From Chrysomallon squamiferum (taxonomy: Eukaryota; Mollusca; Gastropoda; Neomphalida; Peltospiridae), in assembly GCA_012295275.1 (NCBI GenBank), contig CM022679.1, positions 20,712,342-20,776,341 of the forward strand: a stretch of 64,000 nucleotides of DNA, read 5' to 3'. Under the pieces are notes generated by a model. The model was not told the origin of the DNA, made no database searches, and worked only from the letters and a program-made list of their open reading frames with translations. This document shows positions 36,801-50,500 of this stretch, one piece after another (position 1 is the first letter of the stretch; the number at the start of each line of letters is the position of its first letter). The translations under genes were made by a program, and so were the position numbers.

Positions 36801-39194
36801 CAATTATCACTATCATTATTATCAATATTATTTTTACTAATATTATTACTATTAATTTCTTTCATTTTATTTGAATTATGTTTTTCAAGCAAATATTTCT
36901 TTTTCCAATTTTTATTAATTTGTTCTTTACGAAATGTACAGACATTTCTGTTTACCATTTCGGTGATGTCCTTCGACTACACCATTCTTAAGCAGAAGGT
37001 GCATGTGTAGATTCTTCTCTTCAGCTTCCTCTTCTCATCCTGAGAAAACAAGCCGTAAAATGTCTATATTTCATTTCACAAACATTAAAACAAATAAACA
37101 AATTTAATTATGATGGTGTTTTTTTATTTTTCATCATCATCATATAATCATTAATTCATTAACAAATACAAATTTAATTCCGTCATTAATAGTGTTACCT
37201 TCATTACTATCATCATCATGATAATTCTTAACATTCTATTTGATAATGATGATGATGACGTTGATGTCATCGTTGTTATTGCTCTGTTAACTGTATGATT
37301 GTCATCATCAGTATTCTATTACTATTTCATTTTTATTCTAAACATTTTACTCCCATGAAAATTAATTTATTTCATTTTATTTTAATACTTTTTCTACCAT
37401 TTCGATGATGTCCTTCGACTACACCATTCTTAACCAGAAGGTGCATATGTTGATTCTCCTCTTCTGTTCCCTCTTCTCATCCAGAAGGCATTTCTGTTTT
37501 CCATTTCGGTGATGGCCTTCGACTACACCATTCTTAAGCAGATGGTGCATATGTTGATTCTCCTCTTCTGTTCCCTCTTCTCATCCAGAAGGCATTTCTG
37601 TTTTCCATTTCGGTGATGTCCTTCGACTACACCATTCTTAAGCAGATGGTGCCTGTGTGGATTCTCCTCTTCGGTTTCGTCTTCTGATCCTGAGTAAAGA
37701 AACTGTAGAAATGTCATTATTTCCTTTAACTAACATTAAAACAAATACAAAATTAATTCCATCTGTACTAGTGTTACTCTCATTACTACCATTATCATAA
37801 TAATTCTCATTATTCTCTTTGATAGTGACGATGATGACATTGATGTCATCATTGTTATTTCTCTTGCTAATAGCTGTATGATTCTCATCATCAGTATTAT
37901 CACTATTACTATTTTCATAATTGATGTAAAAAATTTTACTCTTATTGAAATTAATTTATTTCATTTTATTTTAATAACTTTTTCTAAAGCAAATACTTTT
38001 ATTTCTCACTTGTTAGTAACTTGTTCTTTACAAAATGTGCAGGCATTTCTGTTTACCATTTCGGTGATGTCCTTCGACTACACCATTCTTAAGCAGACGG
38101 TGCATGTGTGGATTCTCCTCTTCGGTTTCCTCTTCGGTTTCGTCTTCTGTTCCCTCTTCTCATCCAGAAGGCATTTCTGTTTTCCATTTCGGTGATGTCC
38201 TTCGACTACACCATTCTTAAGCAGATGGTGCCTGTGTGGATTCTCCTCTTCGGTTTCGTCTTCTGATCCTGAGTAAAGAAACTGTAGAAATGTCATTATT
38301 TCCTTTAACTAACATTAAAACAAATACAAAACAAAATTAATTCCATCTGTACTAGTGTTACTCTCATTACTACCATTATCATAATAATTCTCATTATTCT
38401 CTTTGATAGTGACGATGATGACATTGATGTCATCATTGTTATTTCTCTTGTTAATAGCTGTATGATTCTCATCATCAGTATTATCACTATTACTATTTTG
38501 ATTATTGATAAAAAATTTTTTACTCTTATTGAAATTAATTTATTTCATTTTATTTTAATAACTTTTTCTAAAGCAAATACTTTTATTTCTCACTTGTTAG
38601 TAACTTGTTCTTTACAAAATGTGCAGGCATTTCTGTTTACCATTTCGGTGATGTCCTTCGACTACACCATTCTTAAGCAGACGGTGCATGTGTGGATTCT
38701 CCTCTTCGGTTTCCTCTTCGGTTTCGTCTTCTGTTCCCTCTTCTCATCCAGAAGGCATTTCTGTTTTCCATTTCGGTGATGTCCTTCGACTACACCATTC
38801 TTAAGCAGATGGTGCCTGTGTGGATTCTCCTCTTCGGTTTCGTCTTCTGATCCTGAGTAAAGAAACTGTAGAAATGTCATTATTTCCTTTAACTAACATT
38901 AAAACAAATACAAAATTAATTCCATCTGTACTAGTGTTACTCTCATTACTACCATTATCATAATAATTCTCATTATTCTCTTTGATAGTGACGATGATGA
39001 CATTGATGTCATCATTGTTATTTCTCTTGTTAATAGCTGTATGATTCTCATCATCAGTATTATCACTATTACTATTTTGATTATTGATAAAAAAAATTGT
39101 ACTCTTATTGAAATTAATTTATTTCATTTTATTTTAATAACTTTTTCTAAAGCAAATACTTTTATTTTTCAATTTTTAGTAACTTGTTCTTTAC

Positions 39195-39339
39195 AAAATG
39201 TGCAGGCATTTCTGTTTACCATTTCGGTGATGTCCTTCGACTGCACCATTCTTAAGCAGACGGTGCATGTGTGGATTCTCCTCTTCAGCCTCCTCTTCGG
39301 TTTCCTCTTCGGGTTCCTCTTGGGTTTCCTCTTCTCATC
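39195..39339 (-). other. Exon-like cassette with open CxxC...CxxC frame and basic linker
   Basis: Minus-strand copy, acceptor TTTTCTCAG, donor-like GTAAAG. It encodes DEKRKPKRNPKRKPKRRLKR, then RIHTCTVCLRMVQSKDITEM and VNRNACTFC across the junction. The KRKP repeat comes from a 12-bp GAAGAGGAAACC unit. Cysteine spacing suggests a small zinc-binding module, but no family is recognised. Confidence 0.4.
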
Positions 39340-41568
39340 CTGAGAAAACAAACCGTAGAAATGTCGTTATTTCATTTAACAAATATTAAAACAAATACAA
39401 AATTAATTCCATGACTGCTAGTGTTACTCTTATTCTTTTAATCATATTGTTCTTAAATTCTGCTTCATGATGGTGATGATGTTTTTAATTAAATTTACTA
39501 CTATCACTATCAATATTATTTTTACTAATATTATTACTATTAATTTCTTTCATTTTATTTGAATTACTTTTTTCAAGCAAATATTTCTTTTTCCAATTTT
39601 TATTAATTTGTTCTTTACGAAATGTACAGACATTTCTGTTTACCATTTCGGTGATGTCCTTCGACTACACCATTCTTAAGCAGAAGGTGCATGTGTAGAT
39701 TCTTCTCTTCAGCTTCCTCTTCTCATCCTGAGAAAACAAGCCGTAAAAATGTCTATATTTCATTTCACAAACATTAAAACAAATACAAATTTAATTCCGT
39801 CATTAATAGTGTTACCTTCATTACTATCATCATCATGATAATTCTTAACATTCTATTTGATAATGATGATGATGACGTTGATGTCATCGTTGTTATTGCT
39901 CTGTTAACTGTATGATTGTCATCATCAGTATTCTATTACTATTTCATTTTTATTCTAAACATTTTACTCCCATGAAAATTAATTTATTTCATTTTATTTT
40001 AATACTTTTTCTACCATTTCGATGATGTCCTTCGACTACACCATTCTTAACCAGAAGGTGCATATGTTGATTCTCCTCTTCTGTTCCCTCTTCTCATCCA
40101 GAAGGCATTTCTGTTTTCCATTTCGGTGATGTCCTTCGACTCCATTTTCAGATGGTGCATATGTTGATTCTCCTCTTCTGTTCCCTCTTCTCATCCAGAA
40201 GGCATTTCTGTTTTCCATTTTGATGGCCTTGATGATCCTTTCGACTACACCATTCTTAAGCAGATGGTGCATATGTTGATGTTCCTCTTCTTGTTTTCCA
40301 TTTCGGTGATGGCCTTCGACTACACCATTCTTAAGCAGATGGTGCATATGTTGATTCTCCTCTTCTGTTCCCTCTTCTCATCCAGAAGGCATTTCTGTTT
40401 TCCATTTCGGTGATGTCCTTCGACTACACCATTCTTAAGCAGATGGTGCCTGTGTGGATTCTCCTCTTCGGTTTCGTCTTCTGATCCTGAGTAAAGAAAC
40501 TGTAGAAATGTCATTATTTCCTTTAACTAACATTAAAACAAATACAAAATTAATTCCATCTGTACTAGTGTTACTCTCATTACTACCATTATCATAATAA
40601 TTCTCATTATTCTCTTTGATAGTGACGATGATGACATTGATGTCATCATTGTTATTTCTCTTGTTAATAGCTGTATGATTCTCATCATCAGTATTATCAC
40701 TATTACTATTTTGATTATTGATAAAAAAAATTTTACTCTTATTGAAATTAATTTATTTCATTTTATTTTAATAACTTTTTCTAAAGCAAATACTTTTATT
40801 TCTCACTTGTTAGTAACTTGTTCTTTACAAAATGTGCAGGCATTTCTGTTTACCATTTCGGTGATGTCCTTCGACTACACCATTCTTAAGCAGACGGTGC
40901 ATGTGTGGATTCTCCTCTTCGGTTTCCTCTTCGGTTTCGTCTTCTGTTCCCTCTTCTCATCCAGAAGGCATTTCTGTTTTCCATTTCGGTGATGTCCTTC
41001 GACTACACCATTCTTAAGCAGATGGTGCCTGTGTGGATTCTCCTCTTCGGTTTCGTCTTCTGATCCTGAGTAAAGAAACTGTAGAAATGTCATTATTTCC
41101 TTTAACTAACATTAAAACAAATACAAAATTAATTCCATCTGTACTAGTGTTACTCTCATTACTACCATTATCATAATAATTCTCATTATTCTCTTTGATA
41201 GTGACGATGATGACATTGATGTCATCATTGTTATTTCTCTTGTTAATAGCTGTATGATTCTCATCATCAGTATTATCACTATTACTATTTTGATTATTGA
41301 TAAAAAATTTTTTACTCTTATTGAAATTAATTTATTTCATTTTATTTTAATAACTTTTTCTAAAGCAAATACTTTTATTTCTCACTTGTTAGTAACTTGT
41401 TCTTTACAAAATGTGCAGGCATTTCTGTTTACCATTTCGGTGATGTCCTTCGACTACACCATTCTTAAGCAGACGGTGCATGTGTGGATTCTCCTCTTCG
41501 GTTTCCTCTTCGGTTTCATCCTGGGAAAATAAACCGTAGAATTGTCTATATTTCTTTTAACAAACATA

Positions 41569-41768
41569 NNNNNNNNNNNNNNNNNNNNNNNNNNNNNNNN
41601 NNNNNNNNNNNNNNNNNNNNNNNNNNNNNNNNNNNNNNNNNNNNNNNNNNNNNNNNNNNNNNNNNNNNNNNNNNNNNNNNNNNNNNNNNNNNNNNNNNNN
41701 NNNNNNNNNNNNNNNNNNNNNNNNNNNNNNNNNNNNNNNNNNNNNNNNNNNNNNNNNNNNNNNNNNNN
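41569..41768. other. Assembly gap (200 N)
   Basis: Exactly 200 N, which looks like an arbitrary-length scaffold gap. It falls where the exon-cassette array meets the inverted arm of repeat family C, so copy number, distance and orientation across it are uncertain. Confidence 0.99.
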
Positions 41769-42790
41769 GTGAACACATATCACTAAAGGGAGATAAGTCT
41801 AATCGTCCATAATTCTTACTGTGCTTAGTGAGTACATCTCAAGTAATGGAACTAACTCTAATCTGTGTTTGTGAACACATATCACTAAAGGGAGATAAGT
41901 CTAATCCATATAATTTTTACTTTCCTTAGTGAGTACATCTCAAGTAATGGAACTAACACTAATCTGTGTTTGTGAACACATATCACAAAAGGGAGATAAG
42001 TCTAATTCATATAATTTTTACTTTGCTTAGTGAGTACATCTCAATGTAAGGGACCTAACTCTAATCTCTTTTCGTGAACACACATCACTAAAGGGAGATA
42101 AGTCTAATCGATATCATTTTTAGTTTGCTTAGTATATATATATATATATACACACACACATATACAGAGAAAACATCTGGTACTGAATGCATATAAAATT
42201 CTAAAAGAAACAAAATTTAATTAATTAAAAATTGTCCGAAAATTTAATAATAAATAAACATCAGAATATTAATACAATACAAAAAGAAATAATATATTCT
42301 GATAATAAAACCAATTCTATTAAATGACACAATAAATAATTTTATTTACTGATTGTTTTATTTTAACAACAACAAGCAAAGGAGACAGATAAAATAAATG
42401 AATAAGTAAACAAATAAATAAAGTATTATACTGTATTATGGAAAATCGAAATAATTTTTTTAGATTCCTTAGTGAGTACATCTCACGTAAGGGACCTAAC
42501 TCTAATCTCTGTTCGTGAACACATATCACTAAAGGGAGATAAGTCTAATCGATATAATTTTTACTTTCGTCAGTGAGTACATCTCAAGTAATGGACCTAA
42601 TCTGTGTTTCTGAACACATATCACTAAAGGGAGATAATTCTAAACGATATGATTTTTAGTTTCCTTTAGTATGTATATATAACCATACACACAAACACAC
42701 ACATACACACATATACAGAGAAATATCTCCTACTGAATGCATATACAATTCTAAAAGAAGCAAAAATTCAATTAATTAAAAAGACCATTG
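41769..42790 (-). repeat. Repeat family C, inverted arm
   Basis: Reverse-complement copies of the 29,880-31,490 family: CACTAAAGGGAGATAAGTCT, AGTGAGTACATCTCA and TCTAATCTGTGTTTGTGAAC. It includes the AT-rich spacer (42,135-42,340 mirrors roughly 31,080-31,290). About five complete units are present. Confidence 0.9.
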
Positions 42791-43385
42791 CAATCTTTTT
42801 CTGTGCCAAATTTTAGAATTAACTTTTTTATATTTTATTGAAGATGCATCTTATGATAACATGCAAGAGTTGACTGGTTGAGGTAACGAATCAATATGTG
42901 ATTGGTTCAGCATGTGTCGTAACATTTGTACCCAAATTGTTTCCGTTAACAATCGTGGAGAAATGATAAGAACTGATGAAGAGCACTGAAAATCGACGAA
43001 GCTCGGTTTGCAGGGCGCCAGTAATACAACAGAGGGAGGATGCTGCAAGGAGACCACGCCCGTGATTCAGCTGATAGCAAAGCTAGAGCAGAAAACAACC
43101 GAATCCATGAAGACGCATTGATGGAACCTGAGTCTGAAGACAGGTGCACACTGTTGCTATTTTTGTTTAGAGAAAAAAAATCGTGAGACACTTGAACCCA
43201 TAATTCAGACAGAAGTTGCAATATATTTGGTTATTCATTATACGAATGACCAGAATACTTCAATTTAAATGGTCTGAATTTCAGCCATCCTACTGTCAAT
43301 CACCAATGACATTTTGTTGATTAGCACACTGAAGCCAGTATTGAAAGAACCTGTTTGGTTTCGAACTTTTTGGCGTAGAATGTTC
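42791..43385. other. Unassigned, more complex sequence
   Basis: About 600 bp with more balanced base composition than its neighbours. Overlapping minus-strand frames at 42,851-43,057 and 42,946-43,221 have no recognised domain. It could be a fragment of a transposable element or an old exon, but I see no motif to decide. Confidence 0.4.
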
Positions 43386-44002
43386 TCGGTGTAGATCACT
43401 CTTTCTCTCTGTCTGTCTGTCTGACTGACTGTCTCTCTATTTCTGGCTCTGCTTGTCTCTCTCTCTCTCTCTCACTCACTATCTTTCTCTCTGCCTGTCT
43501 CTATCTCTCGCTCTGGTTGTCTCTCTATCTCTCTTTCCTGTCTCTCCCCTATTCTTCTATCTGTCTCTCTGTCGCTCTCTCTTTCTCTTTCTCTGTCCCT
43601 CTATGTCTCTCTCTGTCTGACTCTCCCTGTATCTCTCTATCTCTCTCTGTCCCTATCTCTTTTTCTTCTTCTCCTTCTCCCTCTATCTCTGTCTCTCGCT
43701 TTCTCTCTCTCTCTTTCTCCCTCCCCGTCTATCTCTGTCTCTCTCTGTCACTCTCTCTTCCTCACTCCGTCTCTCTCTGTCACTATCTCCCTTTGTCTCT
43801 GTATCTACCCCTGTGTCTTTCTCTCTGTTCTCTCTCTTTCTCTCTATGACTCCCTCATTCTCTTTCTCTGTCTCTCTGTGTCTCTCTGTCTATCTCCTTG
43901 TGTGTCTCGGTCCCTGTCTCTCTCAGTATCTCTCTGTCTCCCTCTGTTTCCTTCTCTGACTCTTTCTCTTTCTCTCAGCCTCTCTGACTCTCTCTGTCTC
44001 TG
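43386..44002. repeat. CT-rich low-complexity tract (CTCTCTGT)n
   Basis: About 600 bp of CTCTCTGTCTCTCT-type sequence with scattered interruptions. The serine/leucine-rich frame at 43,517-43,849 is a composition artefact. Confidence 0.95.
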
Positions 44003-44504
44003 TTAACAATAACAATAATAATAAAAACAGTAATAATTATTTACTACAATAAAAATACAATATTAACAATATATCATCAATAAAAATATAAGAAATAAAA
44101 TAAAATAATATTAGATGAAACTCACAGACATACGCATATACACAAACACTTAATGAATTCATCTTCCATACCACGCTCTGGAAATCATTATATTTGTGAA
44201 ATTTAAATAACGTATCTGTATGAAAACGCAGAAAAACAGTATTTACATGTATTTCAAATTTTTATACCACATTTTTAGAGTGAAATGAAATGTTTATGAA
44301 AACATACAAACTTACAGTCCTAGAGAAACACAAGTCTCTCTTTTTCTAACAAATAACATATACAACTTTCACGTATCAGAAAGGAATTTACCAACAAATT
44401 TTGAAAAAGGAAAATAAAAATAATACTAATGATATATATTTGAATTTAGATTTCTGTTTCATTTAAATAGTTTAGTTAAGTGCTAAACAAATAAAGAAAA
44501 CGTT
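44003..44504. other. AT-rich spacer, nothing recognised
   Basis: A/T-rich sequence between the CT tract and array B, with no repeat unit or gene that I can support. Confidence 0.5.
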
Positions 44505-47500
44505 AATCAAAATAAAATATAAATTGGTATCAGGACTGTATTGATTAGCAGGCTACTACTTCCCATACTGACTTTCTTCATTTCATTATTCAGAAAGAAA
44601 CCAGAGAATACTAAATGAGTAAAGAAAAAATAAAAATAAAAATTTAGGCGACGTCGTTTCACTGCTGTATTTAGAGTCGGCTCCCTTATGCGACATATCT
44701 TCACTGGTACATTTAGAGTTGCCTCCCTTATTGAATATCTGTTCATTGGTTTATTTAGAGTAGCCTCCCTTACGTGAGATATCTTCACTGGTATTAAAGA
44801 AGTAAACGTAGAAAGAAAAGTAAGAACGAACATTGAAGAAGGTGAGCGAATGAACAAAACGGAAGAATGAATAAAGATAGAAAAAACTAATAAAAGATAT
44901 CGAAGCATAGTACTCTTTAAACGCAGGATTCTTTTCAGGTTTTATTCAAAATAAAATATAAAATCATATGTAGACTGCATTGATTAGCATACTGAATTTC
45001 TTCATTTGATTACTCACAAAGAAAAGAGAGAATACTAACTGACTGACGAAAAAAGAAATGAAACTTATGCGAGTTGTGTTCACTGGTAAATTTAGAGTGG
45101 CCTCCCTTATGTGAGATGTATTCACTGGGATATTTAGAGTGGCCTCCCTTATGTGAGATGTGTTCACTGCTATATTTAGAGTGGCCTCCCTTATGTGACA
45201 TGTGTTCACTGCTTTTTAGAGTCGCCTCCCTTATGTGAGATGTGTTCACTGGTATATTTACAGTGGCTTCCCTTATGTGAGATGTGTTCACTGGTTTTTA
45301 GAGTCGCCTCCCTTATGTGAGATGTGTTCATTCGTATATTTAGAGTGCCCTCCCTTATGCGAGATGTGTTCACTAGTATAGTTACAATAGCCTACCTCAT
45401 GCGAGATGTGTTCACTGGAATTAAGAAAATAACAAAGAAAATTCGATTACAAAAGCATAAATAAACAGTCAGTGAGAGCAGAGTGTATGATCTGATTAAA
45501 GATGTATGATAAATAAATAATAAATAAATCATAATATGAAAAAACAAAGAATGATGGAAAGAATGAAAGAAAGGAAACCAAAGATAGAAAATATGGAAAG
45601 AAAGAAAGAAAGAAAGAAAGGTAGAAAAGAAAGAAGTAAAGGTAGAAAGAGAAGAAACAACGAAGGAAAGAAAGAAAAGAAAGAAAACGTTGAAGCAGGT
45701 GAGCGAATGAACAAAACGGAAGAATGAATAAATATAGAAAAAACTAATAAAAGATATCGAAGCGTAGTACTCTTTAAACGCAGGATTCTTTTCAGCTTTT
45801 ATTCAAAACAAAATATAAAATCATATGTAGACTGCATTGATTAGCAGGTTAAGAATTTCCATACTGAATTTCTTCATTTGATTACTGAGAAAGAAAAGAG
45901 AGAATACTAACTGACTGACGAAAAAAGAAATGAAACTTATGCGAGTTGTGTTCACTGGTATATTTAGAGTGGCTTCCCTTATGTGAGATGTACTCACTGC
46001 TATATTTAGAGTGGCCTCCCTTATGTGACATGTGTTCACTGCTTTTTAGAGTGGCCTCCCTTATGTGAGATGTGTTCACTGGTATATTTAGAGTGGCTTC
46101 CCTTATGTGAGATGTGTTCACTGGTTTTTAGAGTCGCCTCCCTTATGTGAGATGTGTTCACTGGTATATTTAGAGTGCTCTCCCTTATCCGAGATGTGTT
46201 CACTAGTATAGTTACAATAGCCTACCTCGTGCGAGATGTGTTCACTGGAATTAAGAAAATAACAAAGAAAATTCGATTACAAAAGCATAAATAAGCAGTC
46301 AGTGAGAGCAGACTGTATGAAGTGATAAAAATGTATGATGAATAAATAATAAATAAATCATAATATGAAAAAAAAAAGAATGATGGAAAGAATGAAAGAA
46401 AGGAAACCAAAGATAGAAAATATGGAAAGAAAGAAAGAAAGAAAGAAAGAAAGGTAGAAAAGAAAGAAGTAAAGTTAGAAAGAAAACAAACAACGAAGGA
46501 AAGAAAGAGAAAAGAAAAGAAAACATTGAAGAAGGTGAGCGAATGAACAAAACGGAAGAATGAATAAAGATAGAAAAAAAAATAAAAGATATCGAAGCAT
46601 AGTACTCTTTAAACGCAGGATTCTTTTTTCAGGTTTTATTCAAAATAAAATATAAAATCATATGTAGACTGCATTGATTAGCATACTGAATTTCTTCATT
46701 TGATTACTCACAAAGAAAAGAGAGAATACTAACTGACTGACGAAAAAAGAAATGAAACTTATGCGAGTTGTGTTCACTGGTAAATTTAGAGTGGCCTCCC
46801 TTATGTGAGATGTATTCACTGGGATATTTAGAGTGGCCTCCCTTATGTGAGATGTGTTCACTGATATATTTAGAGTGGCCTCCCTTATGTGACATGTGTT
46901 CACTGCTTTTTTAGAGTCGCCTCCCCTTATGTGAGATGTGTTCACTGGTATATTTACAGTGGCTTCCCTTATGTGAGATGTGTTCACTGGTTTTTAGAGT
47001 CGCCTCCCTTATGTGAGATGTGTTCATTCGTATATTTAGAGTGCCCTCCCTTATGCGAGATGTGTTCACTAGTATAGTTACAATAGCCTACCTCATGCGA
47101 GATGTGTTCACTGGAATTAAGAAAATAACAAAGAAAATTCGATTACAAAAGCATAAATAAACAGTCAGTGAGAGCAGAGTGTATGATCTGATTAAAGATG
47201 TATGATAAATAAATAATAAATAAATCATAATATGAAAAAACAAAGAATGATGGAAAGAATGAAAGAAAGGAAACCAAAGATAGAAAATATGGAAAGAAAG
47301 AAAGAAAGGTAGAAAAGAAAGAAGTAAAGGTAGAAAGAGAAGAAACAACGAAGGAAAGAAAGAAAAGAAAGAAAACGTTGAAGCAGGTGAGCGAATGAAC
47401 AAAACGGAAGAATGAATAAATATAGAAAAAAATAATAAAAGATATCGAAGCGTAGTACTCTTTAAACGCAGGATTCTTTTCAGCTTTTATTCAAAACAAA

Positions 47501-50500
47501 ATATAAAATCATATGTAGACTGCATTGATTAGCAGGTTAAGAATTTCCATACTGAATTTCTTCATTTGATTACTGAGAAAGAAAAGAGAGAATACTAACT
47601 GACTGACGAAAAAAGAAATGAAACTTATGCGAGTTGTGTTCACTGGTATATTTAGAGTGGCTTCCCTTATGTGAGATGTACTCACTGCTATATTTAGAGT
47701 GGCCTCCCTTATGTGACATGTGTTCACTGCTTTTTAGAGTGGCCTCCCTTATGTGAGATGTGTTCACTGGTATATTTAGAGTGGCTTCCCTTATGTGAGA
47801 TGTGTTCACTGGTTTTTAGAGTCGCCTCCCTTATGTGAGATGTGTTCACTGGTATATTTAGAGTGCTCTCCCTTATCCGAGATGTGTTCACTAGTATAGT
47901 TACAATAGCCTACCTCGTGCGAGATGTGTTCACTGGAATTAAGAAAATAACAAAGAAAATTCGATTACAAAAGCATAAATAAGCAGTCAGTGAGAGCAGA
48001 CTGTATGAAGTGATAAAAATGTATGATGAATAAATAATAAATAAATCATAATATGAAAAAAAAAAAAAAAATGATGGAAAGAATGAAAGAAAGGAAACCA
48101 AAGATAGAAAATATGGAAAGAAAGAAAGAAAGAAAGAAAGGTAGAAAAGAAAGAAAGGTAGAAAAGAAAGAAGTAAAGTTAGAAAGAAAACAAACAACGA
48201 AGGAAAGAAAGAAAAGTAAGAAAACATTGAAGAAGGTGAGCGAATGAACAAAACGGAAGAATGAATAAAGATAGAAAAAACTAATAAAAGATATCGAAGC
48301 ATAGTACTCTTTAAACGCAGGATTCTTTTCAGGTTTTATTCAAAATAAAATATAAAATCATATGTAGACTGCATTGATTAGCATACTGAATTTCTTCATT
48401 TGATTACTCACAAAGAAAAGAGAGAATACTAACTGACTGACGAAAAAAGAAATGAAACTTATGCGAGTTGTGTTCACTGGTAAATTTAGAGTGGCCTCCC
48501 TTATGTGAGATGTATTCACTGGGATATTTAGAGTGGCCTCCCTTATGTGAGATGTGTTCACTGCTATATTTAGAGTGGCCTCCCTTATGTGACATGTGTT
48601 CACTGCTTTTTAGAGTCGCCTCCCTTATGTGAGATGTGTTCACTGGTATATTTACAGTGGCTTCCCTTATGTGAGATGTGTTCACTGGTTTTTAGAGTCG
48701 CCTCCCTTATGTGAGATGTGTTCATTCGTATATTTAGAGTGCCCTCCCTTATGCGAGATGTGTTCACTAGTATAGTTACAATAGCCTACCTCATGCGAGA
48801 TGTGTTCACTGGAATTAAGAAAATAACAAAGAAAATTCGATTACAAAAGCATAAATAAACAGTCAGTGAGAGCAGAGTGTATGATCTGATTAAAGATGTA
48901 TGATAAATAAATAATAAATAAATCATAATATGAAAAAACAAAAATGATGGAAAGAATGAAAGAAAGGAAACCAAAGATAGAAAATATGGAAAGAAAGAAA
49001 GAAAGAAAGAAAGGTAGAAAAGAAAGAAGTAAAGGTAGAAAGAGAAGAAACAACGAAGGAAAGAAAGAAAAGAAAGAAAACGTTGAAGCAGGTGAGCGAA
49101 TGAACAAAACGGAAGAATGAATAAATATAGAAAAAACTAATAAAAGATATCGAAGCGTAGTACTCTTTAAACGCAGGATTCTTTTCAGCTTTTATTCAAA
49201 ACAAAATATAAAATCATATGTAGACTGCATTGATTAGCAGGTTAAGAATTTCCATACTGAATTTCTTCATTTGATTACTGAGAAAGAAAAGAGAGAATAC
49301 TAACTGACTGACGAAAAAAGAAATGAAACTTATGCGAGTTGTGTTCACTGGTATATTTAGAGTGGCTTCCCTTATGTGAGATGTACTCACTGCTATATTT
49401 AGAGTGGCCTCCCTTATGTGACATGTGTTCACTGCTTTTTAGAGTGGCCTCCCTTATGTGAGATGTGTTCACTGGTATATTTAGAGTGGCTTCCCTTATG
49501 TGAGATGTGTTCACTGGTTTTTAGAGTCGCCTCCCTTATGTGAGATGTGTTCACTGGTATATTTAGAGTGCTCTCCCTTATCCGAGATGTGTTCACTAGT
49601 ATAGTTACAATAGCCTACCTCGTGCGAGATGTGTTCACTGGAATTAAGAAAATAACAAAGAAAATTCGATTACAAAAGCATAAATAAGCAGTCAGTGAGA
49701 GCAGACTGTATGAAGTGATAAAAATGTATGATGAATAAATAATAAATAAATCATAATATGAAAAAAAAAAGAATGATGGAAAGAATGAAAGAAAGGAAAC
49801 CAAAGATAGAAAATATGGAAAGAAAGAAAGAAAGAAAGAAAGGTAGAAAAGAAAGAAGTAAAGTTAGAAAGAAAACAAACAACGAAGGAAAGAAAGAAAA
49901 GTAAGAAAACATTGAAGAAGGTGAGCGAATGAACAAAACGGAAGAATGAATAAAGATAGAAAAAACTAATAAAAGATATCGAAGCATAGTACTCTTTAAA
50001 CGCAGGATTCTTTTCAGGTTTTATTCAAAATAAAATATAAAATCATATGTAGACTGCATTGATTAGCATACTGAATTTCTTCATTTGATTACTCACAAAG
50101 AAAAGAGAGAATACTAACTGACTGACGAAAAAAGAAATGAAACTTATGCGAGTTGTGTTCACTGGTAAATTTAGAGTGGCCTCCCTTATGTGAGATGTAT
50201 TCACTGGGATATTTAGAGTGGCCTCCCTTATGTGAGATGTGTTCACTGCTATATTTAGAGTGGCCTCCCTTATGTGACATGTGTTCACTGCTTTTTAGAG
50301 TCGCCTCCCTTATGTGAGATGTGTTCACTGGTATATTTACAGTGGCTTCCCTTATGTGAGATGTGTTCACTGGTATATTTAGAGTCGCCTCCCTTATGTG
50401 AGATGTGTTCATTCGTATATTTAGAGTGCCCTCCCTTATGCGAGATGTGTTCACTAGTATAGTTACAATAGCCTACCTCATGCGAGATGTGTTCACTGGA

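Larger units (their letters stand above)
31497..41568 (-). repeat. Tandem array of exon-like cassettes (about 30 copies)
   Basis: A core of about 100-150 bp recurs about thirty times in one orientation, set in AT-rich sequence that is itself repeated. The best-conserved full units are 583 bp (37,820, 38,402 and 38,985; also 40,615 and 41,197). Read on the minus strand each core looks like an exon: acceptor TTTTCTCAG|GATGAGAAG, a GAAGAGGAAACC-type repeat, then ATGCACCGTCTGCTTAAGAA, GACATCACCGAAATGG and a donor-like TTTT|GTAAAGAA. In one frame cores encode HTCTVCLRMV, SKDITEMVNRNACTF and C; in most copies the codon before SKD is TAG instead of CAG. Another frame is open and acidic (EEETEEE...LLKNGVVEGHHRNGKQKCL). 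No known domain is recognised. It may be a degenerate multi-exon gene, a transposon relic or a plain satellite. Confidence 0.8.

Noticed and set aside
41454-41786. Open frames crossing the N gap
   Set aside because: They are open only because N codons cannot be stops.
43517-43849. Serine/leucine-rich 110-codon open frame
   Set aside because: CT-rich simple sequence.
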